Shown here: positions 1 to 5,400 of the stretch, one piece after another | Layout of the letters: every line of letters begins with the position of its first letter | Numbering within the stretch: the first letter of the stretch is position 1 | Source of the DNA: Saprospiraceae bacterium | Lineage (GTDB): Bacteria; Bacteroidota; Bacteroidia; Chitinophagales; Saprospiraceae | DNA length: 5,982 nt | NCBI GenBank assembly: GCA_014379665.1 | Contig: JACMLK010000313.1 | Coordinates: forward strand, 1 to 5,982 | Reading direction: 5' to 3' | Translations under genes and position numbers: made by a program | The notes under the pieces: generated by a model | The model's input: the letters and a program-made list of their open reading frames with translations, nothing else | Database searches by the model: none | What the model was told of the DNA's origin: nothing

Positions 1-332
1 GTCTCATTGATCTGACTCTCTGAAGAATTATCTCCTGTTAATTTGTCCAGAAGAAATAGTATTTTTGCCTGAGTTTTCAGAATTACGGCAAGTGTAACCT
101 GATTTTCTACAATCTGTTTCTGATTTTTAATAATATTAACCTGATTGTTTACAATGACATCCTGATTTCTGATAATGAGACTCTGGTTTTGAATAACCAG
201 ATCCTGGTTTTCCACTTTACTTTTTTGATTTTCCAAAAGAAGATTAAAATTTTCGAAGAGATTGGTTTGAATATTTTTAATATATTCCTGCTCTTCCTGC
301 AATTTTTCTATTAGTTTTTCAGGATTGTTCAT
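1..332 (-). CDS. Asn/Gln-heptad coiled-coil protein, N-terminal 110 residues (gene runs off the left edge)
   Basis: This reading frame is open from an ATG at 332 down to position 1 with no stop, so the C-terminus lies outside the window. In-frame codons upstream of the ATG reach a TAA without another ATG, which supports this start. The protein begins MNNPEKLIEKLQEEQEYIKN, is highly charged, and has no signal peptide or clear membrane segment, so it is probably cytoplasmic. Residues 27-82 form eight consecutive seven-residue units. Asn occurs at the same place in all eight (28, 35, 42, 49, 56, 63, 70, 77), and Gln follows it in the last seven. Taking the aliphatic residues V46, I53, I60, I67, I74 and L81 as core position a puts every Asn at position d, giving the pattern I-x-x-N-Q-x-x. 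This predicts a parallel, probably trimeric, coiled coil. After residue 82 the pattern breaks into a more hydrophobic stretch (about 83-98), then a polar Ser/Asn-rich tail. I do not recognise a named family, and its function is unknown. Confidence 0.85.
   Translation of the reverse strand, partial: MNNPEKLIEKLQEEQEYIKNIQTNLFENFNLLLENQKSKVENQDLVIQNQSLIIRNQDVIVNNQVNIIKNQKQIVENQVTLAVILKTQAKILFLLDKLTGDNSSESQINE
87..254 (-). repeat. 21-bp periodic coding repeat (eight Asn-Gln heptads)
   Basis: The heptad array of the coiled-coil gene is visible in DNA as a 21-nt periodicity. On the plus strand CTG followed by ATT or GTT (reverse complement of Asn-Gln codons) recurs every 21 bases through much of the region. 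The codons are not identical between units (AAT/AAC for Asn, CAA/CAG for Gln) and the other five positions vary. The array is therefore an old, selectively maintained protein repeat rather than a recent tandem duplication. Confidence 0.75.
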
Positions 333-401
333 CAAAGTAATGTTGGATTTTGTTATGAATTTCAGGAGTAAAGTTAATGATTTTAAAGATAATGACACAC
401 A
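333..401. promoter_or_regulatory. Divergent intergenic region between the coiled-coil and transporter genes
   Basis: These 69 bp must hold the start signals for the minus-strand coiled-coil gene, and probably for the plus-strand transporter. Toward the minus strand there are three one-mismatch copies of the Bacteroidota -7 consensus TAnnTTTG: TATCTTTA (391-384), TAACTTTA (376-369) and TTACTTTG (340-333). The last touches the ATG and is too close to be useful. None has a clear -33 TTTG partner. I found no good -7 match toward the plus strand. An AGGAG at 364-368 lies 33 bases from the transporter start, too far to be its ribosome binding site. Confidence 0.35.
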
Positions 402-1382
402 TTGAATAATAATAAATATCCGCTTATATACTGGGTTTACCTTGTGATAGTGCTTATTACGTGGTTTTGGTATATGTTTGAACATGACAAATTCCACATA
501 TTGCAGGATCATATTGCAGTAATGGTCACTATGGTTTTTGGTTCTTTTGTAGCTGGTTCAAGTCCTGAAGGTAGTGCTTCTATCTCATATCCGGTGTATA
601 CGTTGTATCTGGGCATTTCACCTGATGTAGCAAGAAATTTTGCCTTTGCAATTCAGAGTTTAGGAATGACGGGGGCATCTGTATATATTCTCAATAAAAA
701 GATCCCACTTGACTGGAATTATATTATATATGTCACTATAGGCGGATTGATAGGATTGGTCCTTGGGACATTCTACCTGATACCCTACATCCAACCTGTC
801 TATGCCAAACTAATATTTGTCTCTCTGTGGTTGTCATTTGGAATTATACTTTTTCTTGAAAACAGAAAGAAGCATAGGATTATACTGGATAAAATTGTTG
901 ACTTTCGTAACACGGATATTGCAAATCTACTTTTGTTTGGTTTGATTGGAGGTGGTATTTCATCACTTTTTGGTACCGGTATCAATATTTTTACTTTTTG
1001 TTTTCTGGTGATTTATTACAAAGTGAACGAAAAAGTGGCTACCCCATCATCAATAGTCATTATGACGATCGAGACCATCGCTGGTTTTGCTTTACACGCA
1101 TTGATAATGAAAGATATCATCCAGCAGACCTATGATATGTGGTTGAGTTGTATTCCTATCGTGATATTTTTTGCTCCCCTTGGTGCATTTCTGGTACATA
1201 AAATATCAAGAGTTTCGTTTACCAATTTTCTTTATTTTATATTTCTGCTCCAATACATCGGAGCCATGTTTGTCATCAGGCCGGATTTAATTAAATCGGC
1301 TCTTTCGATAGGAATTATTCTTTTTGGTCTTGTATTTTTCAGATATATCAGTTCACTAAAACGGTATCCATCTGAAGGGTGA
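402..1382 (+). CDS. TauE/SafE-family membrane transporter (putative anion exporter)
   Basis: This is a 326-residue, very hydrophobic protein with about eight to ten membrane segments (roughly 8-25, 37-52, 60-71, 78-96, 107-129, 134-152, 174-206, 213-236, 246-267, 273-291, 297-314; some may be re-entrant). It shows the internal duplication of the TauE/SafE (DUF81) family. The first Gly-rich motif is FGSFVAGSSPEGSASISYP (46-64), followed by ISPDVARNFAFAIQSLGMT (72-90). The second is GLIGGGISSLFGTGINIF (180-197), followed by VATPSSIVI (212-220). The family is linked to export of sulfite, sulfoacetate and other small organic anions, but the substrate here cannot be read from sequence. It is longer than the usual 250-270 residues because of extra C-terminal segments. 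The TTG start is forced: a TGA lies in frame at 393-395 and the next Met is residue 25, which would remove membrane segment 1. There is no Shine-Dalgarno. The family is confident; the function is inferred. Confidence 0.85.
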   Translation: MNNNKYPLIYWVYLVIVLITWFWYMFEHDKFHILQDHIAVMVTMVFGSFVAGSSPEGSASISYPVYTLYLGISPDVARNFAFAIQSLGMTGASVYILNKKIPLDWNYIIYVTIGGLIGLVLGTFYLIPYIQPVYAKLIFVSLWLSFGIILFLENRKKHRIILDKIVDFRNTDIANLLLFGLIGGGISSLFGTGINIFTFCFLVIYYKVNEKVATPSSIVIMTIETIAGFALHALIMKDIIQQTYDMWLSCIPIVIFFAPLGAFLVHKISRVSFTNFLYFIFLLQYIGAMFVIRPDLIKSALSIGIILFGLVFFRYISSLKRYPSEG

Positions 1383-1418
1383 ACAGATATTTTAATACTC
1401 ATATATGTAGTAATTTAA

Positions 1419-1440
1419 TCTGTCCAATATATTGAACAGA
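1419..1440. promoter_or_regulatory. 22-bp near-perfect palindrome, candidate operator upstream of dnaE
   Basis: TCTGTCCAATATATTGAACA followed by GA reads the same on both strands except for one base pair in each arm (C1424 opposite A1435). The half-site TGAACAGA (1433-1440) recurs at 1380-1387, where it overlaps the transporter stop codon. The palindrome ends 51 bp before the dnaE -7 element and starts 36 bp after the transporter stop. It could bind a dimeric regulator. It could instead be a 3' hairpin of the transporter mRNA, but no U-tract follows, which argues against an intrinsic terminator. No binding protein is identifiable. Confidence 0.45.
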
Positions 1441-1468
1441 GGAAATTAATCGTATTGTATGGTTTAAA

Positions 1469-1499
1469 TTCTGAATGATCTTTATTTCTCTTATCTTTG
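1469..1499 (+). promoter_or_regulatory. Bacteroidota-type promoter of dnaE
   Basis: TATCTTTG at 1492-1499 is an exact match to the Bacteroidota -7 consensus TAnnTTTG. Eighteen bases upstream, TTCTG (1469-1473) is a weak -33 (consensus TTTG/TTG). Initiation would be expected around 1504-1507, giving a leader of about 26-30 nt to the ATG at 1533. This fits dnaE having its own promoter rather than depending on read-through from the transporter. Confidence 0.65.
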
Positions 1500-1532
1500 C
1501 CTTTCAATCACATTATTATTACTGATGTCCAT

Positions 1533-4500
1533 ATGATAGACTTTTGTCATTTACACTCTCATACCCAATACTCACTTCTCGATGGCGCATCAGACATCAA
1601 GACCCTGATGAAAAAGGCCAAAGCCGACGGTCAGACTGCTGTAGCTATTACAGATCATGGCAATATGTTTGGGGTGTTCAAATTTGTCAAAGAAGCAAAA
1701 GCACAGGGAATAAAACCCATCATAGGATGCGAATTTTATGTGTCAGCAGACCGGCACATAAAAAGTTTTGAAAAGTCCAGAGGGCTAAAAGACATCAGAT
1801 ATCATCAGCTTATGCTGGCTAAGAATATCAAAGGATATCAGAATCTGACTAAATTATGTTCACTCGGATATACGGAGGGTTTATACGGCAAATTTCCCCG
1901 AATTGACAAAGAACTTATTGAAAAATATCACGAAGGACTGATAGCAACCAGCTGTTGTCTGGGAGCAGAAGTACCTCAAACCATTCTCTCCGGAAATATC
2001 GAACTCGCAGAACAAAAACTCAAATGGTGGCTAGACCTTTTTGGTGAAGACTATTACATCGAACTCCAGCGTCACCGTGGTCTCGAAAAGATAGACGACA
2101 CAGGAATGAGCCAGGAAGATGTCAATCAGGTACTTCTGGGATTTGCTAAAAAATACAATATCCAGACTATAGTCACTAACGATTCACATTATGTGGAGCA
2201 GGAGGATTTTGTGCCTCATGATATTTTGTTATGTATCAATACCGGATCCCTGATGCAAGATAAGGACCGGTTTAATTTTCCAAGTTCTGATTTTTATTTT
2301 AAGACAAAGGCTGAAATGAATTCGCTTTTTGGTGATGTGAAGGAGGCTATAGAAAATACAATGGAAATTGCTTCCAAAATAGATCATATCGAATTGGCCA
2401 GAGATATTTTGCTTCCAGCTTTTCCGATACCGGCGGGATTTGATTCTCAAGAGCTTTACATGAGACATCTGGCTTATGAAGGAGCAAAAAAAAGATATAC
2501 CCTCATCAAACCTGAGGTTGAAGAAAGACTCAATTTCGAATTAAATGTCATCATCAATTCAGGGTATTCAGGTTATTTCCTGATCGTACAGGATTTCACT
2601 ACTGAAGCTCGCAAGATGGGTGTATCTGTAGGCCCGGGCAGAGGTTCTGTTGCAGGTTCGCTGGTGGCTTATTGTCTCGGGATAACAAATATTGACCCAC
2701 TCAAATATGACCTATTGTTTGAACGCTTTCTAAATCCTGAGCGCGTGTCCATGCCGGATATTGATATCGATTTTGATGATGACGGGCGGGGGAAGGTGAT
2801 AGATTATGTCATTGAGAAGTATGGCAAAAATCAGGTTGCCCAAATTGTCACCTACGGTACCATGGCGGCTAAGTCTGCACTCAGGGATGTAGGCAGGGTG
2901 ATGAATATACCACTTAATGAAGTGGACCGGGTAACTAAAATATTTCCTACCCATTTGGCCGCTACGCTTGCCGGGGTTCTGGCTGACAAAGATATAGATA
3001 CAAAACTCAAGGAATCACTTACCACGGAAGAAAAGGATAGGGCATATGAATTCAGGAAAATGGCTGATGAAAAATCAGACATCGGCAAAATGATTCAAAC
3101 CGCAAAACAGCTTGAAGGATCTGTGCGGAATACAGGAATTCATGCTTGTGGCGTGATCATCACACCGGATGATATTACAAACTTTGTACCTGTTTCTGTG
3201 GCTAAAGATTCAGAGTTGCTTGTCTCACAGTATGATAACAGTGTGGCAGAAGAAGCAGGACTGCTCAAAATGGACTTTTTGGGTCTCAAAACCCTCACTA
3301 TCATTAAAGATGCGCTTGAGATTATAAAAGAACGATATGGGGTAGATCTGGACATTGACGCTATTTCACTTGAAGATGAAAAGACATTTGAGCTTTTCCA
3401 GAGAGGTGATATGGTGGGAATCTTCCAGTATGAATCTCCCGGAATGCAAAAATACCTCAGAGATCTTATACCTACCCGATTTGAAGATCTTATAGCCATG
3501 AATGCGTTGTACAGACCCGGACCACTTCAGTATATTCCTGATTTCATCGCTCGAAAGAATGGAAAACAGGAGATCAAATTTGATCTCCCTGATATGGAAG
3601 AATATCTGTCTGAAACCTATGGAATCACTGTCTATCAGGAACAGGTCATGTTGCTTTCTCAAAAACTGGCGGGATTCAGTAAGGGAGATGCGGATATACT
3701 CCGTAAAGCCATGGGGAAAAAACAAAAGGCTGTACTCGATAAGATGTTTTCTAAGTTTATTGACGGTTGCAATGCTAACGGTCATCAGGAAGAAGCGGTA
3801 AAAAAAATATGGAAAGACTGGGAAGCCTTTGCATCCTATGCTTTCAATAAATCGCATTCGACGTGCTATGCATACATCGCCTTTCAGACCGGTTTTCTCA
3901 AGGCACACTATCCGGCAGCCTTTATGGCTTCAGTGCTCAATCACAATAAGAGCGATATTAGTAAAATTAACTTTTTTCTTCAGGAAGCCAAACGTATGAA
4001 AATTGATGTACTTGGTCCTGATGTGAATGAAAGTAACATCAAATTTGCTGTCAATGCTAAAGGACAGATTCGATTTGGTTTGTCTGCGCTCAAAGGAGTC
4101 GGAGAAGGTCCTGTGGAAGAGATCGTCCGTGAAAGAAAAGAACACGGTCACTATGCTGATATATATAATATGATGCAAAGACTAAATCTCCGGTCAGTGA
4201 ATAAAAAATGTATGGACAGTCTGGCGTATGGAGGAGCATTGGATTCCCTGGGAGGGAATCACCGGTCTCAGTTTTTTGAATTGGGTGATAAAACCGAAAG
4301 TTTTATAGAAAGTCTGCTGAAATACGGGTCCAATTTTCAGGCTCAAAAAGAAAGTAATCAGATGTCATTATTTGGAGATTCTATGAATAATTATATTGAC
4401 ACTCCAAAACCTCCTTTAGTAGCGGAATGGAATCAAATAGATAAACTTGAAAAAGAAAAAGAGGTCACAGGCATTTATATCAGCGGACATCCACTGGATG

Positions 4501-5063
4501 ATTATCATCTGGAGTTCAAACACTTCACCAATTGCCCGCTTGAAAAAGCAGAGCAAATCCAGGGTAAAACCTTAAAGTTGGGAGGCATTGTTTCTGAAGC
4601 TATTTTTGGCAATACACAGAAAGGGACCGGCTACGTACGGTTTACTATTCAGGATTTTACCGGGTCCTTTCAGATCAATCTTTATAATGAGCAATTTGAA
4701 TCTTATAAACATCTGATTACCAAAGGTCAGGTGCTGTATGTGGAAGGTATCAGTGAAAAAGGATTTAATTCTGACCGCTTTTTTTTCAGGGTAAGAGATA
4801 TCCGTATGCTGGACACTATAGGTAAAAATATGACTAAATCTATCACGATCAGAATACCATTGAGCAAAATAAATGAAAAATTAGTCAATAATATAGCGGT
4901 GATGTGTATTGCTAAAGAAGGACCACACACGTTGAAGCTCAAAGTGGTAGATGATGAAGAAGACTACGGTATTGATCTGGTCTCCACTTCGTATAAAGTG
5001 ACGGCTGATTATCAGTTTATTCAGGAATTGGAAAATCTTGGATTGCCATATAAGTTGAATTGA
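1533..5063 (+). CDS. dnaE: DNA polymerase III subunit alpha (replicative DNA polymerase)
   Basis: This is the catalytic subunit of the replicative polymerase: 1176 residues from ATG 1533, close to the 1160 of E. coli DnaE. The N-terminal PHP domain (about 1-285) opens with HLHSHTQYSLLDGA (6-19). It keeps all the metal-ligand positions I can align to the active Thermus enzyme: H8, H10, D17, H42, E67, H91, C142, D217, H219. The polymerase core has GPGRGS (367-372), PDIDIDF with catalytic D409 and D411, and the third Asp D581 in KMDFLGL. The fingers carry GIFQYESPGMQ (629-639) and YAFNKSHSTCYAY (769-781). Helix-hairpin-helix residues follow near 846-868, then a consensus-like beta-clamp motif QMSLFG (943-948), an OB fold (about 1014-1088) and a C-terminal domain to 1176. 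An in-frame TTG at 1497 would add 12 residues but lies within the promoter -7 element, so the ATG is preferred. There is no Shine-Dalgarno, frameshift or intein. Confidence 0.97.
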   Translation: MIDFCHLHSHTQYSLLDGASDIKTLMKKAKADGQTAVAITDHGNMFGVFKFVKEAKAQGIKPIIGCEFYVSADRHIKSFEKSRGLKDIRYHQLMLAKNIKGYQNLTKLCSLGYTEGLYGKFPRIDKELIEKYHEGLIATSCCLGAEVPQTILSGNIELAEQKLKWWLDLFGEDYYIELQRHRGLEKIDDTGMSQEDVNQVLLGFAKKYNIQTIVTNDSHYVEQEDFVPHDILLCINTGSLMQDKDRFNFPSSDFYFKTKAEMNSLFGDVKEAIENTMEIASKIDHIELARDILLPAFPIPAGFDSQELYMRHLAYEGAKKRYTLIKPEVEERLNFELNVIINSGYSGYFLIVQDFTTEARKMGVSVGPGRGSVAGSLVAYCLGITNIDPLKYDLLFERFLNPERVSMPDIDIDFDDDGRGKVIDYVIEKYGKNQVAQIVTYGTMAAKSALRDVGRVMNIPLNEVDRVTKIFPTHLAATLAGVLADKDIDTKLKESLTTEEKDRAYEFRKMADEKSDIGKMIQTAKQLEGSVRNTGIHACGVIITPDDITNFVPVSVAKDSELLVSQYDNSVAEEAGLLKMDFLGLKTLTIIKDALEIIKERYGVDLDIDAISLEDEKTFELFQRGDMVGIFQYESPGMQKYLRDLIPTRFEDLIAMNALYRPGPLQYIPDFIARKNGKQEIKFDLPDMEEYLSETYGITVYQEQVMLLSQKLAGFSKGDADILRKAMGKKQKAVLDKMFSKFIDGCNANGHQEEAVKKIWKDWEAFASYAFNKSHSTCYAYIAFQTGFLKAHYPAAFMASVLNHNKSDISKINFFLQEAKRMKIDVLGPDVNESNIKFAVNAKGQIRFGLSALKGVGEGPVEEIVRERKEHGHYADIYNMMQRLNLRSVNKKCMDSLAYGGALDSLGGNHRSQFFELGDKTESFIESLLKYGSNFQAQKESNQMSLFGDSMNNYIDTPKPPLVAEWNQIDKLEKEKEVTGIYISGHPLDDYHLEFKHFTNCPLEKAEQIQGKTLKLGGIVSEAIFGNTQKGTGYVRFTIQDFTGSFQINLYNEQFESYKHLITKGQVLYVEGISEKGFNSDRFFFRVRDIRMLDTIGKNMTKSITIRIPLSKINEKLVNNIAVMCIAKEGPHTLKLKVVDDEEDYGIDLVSTSYKVTADYQFIQELENLGLPYKLN

Positions 5064-5089
5064 TTATAAGTATAAGGGAATTATATGGC
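5045..5089 (+). terminator. Inverted repeat spanning the dnaE stop codon (possible weak 3' hairpin)
   Basis: GCCATATAA (5045-5053) and TTATATGGC (5081-5089) are perfect 9-bp inverted repeats separated by 27 nt that include the dnaE stop codon (5061-5063). The stem is AT-rich and the loop long, and only CTTTATC follows, with no U-run. It is therefore a poor intrinsic terminator and might be chance. A second small repeat, TTATAG-A-CTATAA, lies further downstream near 5115-5127 and is also not terminator-like. Confidence 0.25.
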
Positions 5090-5169
5090 TTTATCTGACG
5101 ATAGACCATTTAATTTATAGACTATAATTAAAAATAAAACGAGCTTCTTTAGGAATAGACATTTTTTTG

Positions 5170-5177
5170 TATTTTTG
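5170..5177 (+). promoter_or_regulatory. Bacteroidota-type -7 promoter element upstream of the microprotein
   Basis: TATTTTTG matches TAnnTTTG exactly. The predicted transcription start is about 5183, some 33 nt before the ATG at 5216. The -33 region (CTTTAG, about 5147-5152) is a weak match with an approximately 18-bp spacer. The surroundings are T-rich, so a chance match is more likely here than at the dnaE promoter. It may also serve the glycosyltransferase gene downstream. Confidence 0.5.
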
Positions 5178-5215
5178 CACTCATTAATAATTTCACTGAA
5201 TTTAAAAACAGACTT

Positions 5216-5338
5216 ATGTCCAGCAATAGCGATTACGGAAGGAAGGGATCAATATTCGGAAAAGTGGTATTGACCATCATATTATTTGTCATTATGCTGA
5301 TCTGGATATATCAGAAAAACGGTCACTTTCTTAATTGA
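5216..5338 (+). CDS. Small single-pass membrane protein, 40 residues, unknown function
   Basis: This short frame runs from an ATG at 5216 to a TGA at 5336-5338. The N-terminal part (MSSNSDYGRKGSIFGK) is polar and positively charged. Residues 17-32 are a continuous hydrophobic segment ending in aromatic residues (ILFVIMLIWIY), followed by a short tail QKNGHFLN. This is the composition of a single transmembrane helix, with the basic N-terminus probably cytoplasmic. Support for it being real: it starts 39 nt after an exact -7 promoter match, is on the same strand as its neighbours, and fills most of an otherwise empty gap between dnaE and the glycosyltransferase. I do not recognise a family. The tail has no lipobox or cleavable signal, so it is not obviously secreted. 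A chance frame of this size is possible, but the clean N-basic, hydrophobic, polar layout argues against it. Confidence 0.6.
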   Translation: MSSNSDYGRKGSIFGKVVLTIILFVIMLIWIYQKNGHFLN

Positions 5339-5400
5339 TTTTGATCTTTTGTCAGTGATTTTGTTATCCTGATAATGGAAGCGCTACATTAAATGGTGAC

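Noticed and set aside
87..254. CRISPR-like or tandem DNA repeat because of the 21-bp period
   Set aside because: The period is exactly seven codons in an open frame, the units differ in sequence, and there are no spacers. It is a protein heptad repeat.
364..368. AGGAG as the ribosome binding site of the transporter
   Set aside because: It lies 33 nt from the TTG start, well beyond functional spacing, and no other in-frame start lies closer.
1419..1440. Palindrome as an intrinsic terminator of the transporter gene
   Set aside because: GGAAATT follows on the plus strand instead of a T-run, so an operator or non-terminating hairpin is a better description.
1544..1771. 75-codon plus-strand frame overlapping the dnaE N-terminus in another frame
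   Set aside because: It lies wholly within the conserved PHP domain coding region and shows no recognisable protein features.
3140..3499. 119-codon Ser-rich minus-strand frame inside dnaE
   Set aside because: The Ser/Ile-rich composition is typical of antisense translation of coding DNA, and there is no independent signal.
3366..3908. 180-codon open frame on the minus strand inside dnaE
   Set aside because: It is antisense to the highly conserved fingers region of dnaE, has no promoter or family resemblance, and overlaps other antisense frames. It is a by-product of dnaE codon use.
1497..5063. Intein or insertion in dnaE
   Set aside because: All polymerase motifs are contiguous and total length is normal for the family. 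No extra block is seen.
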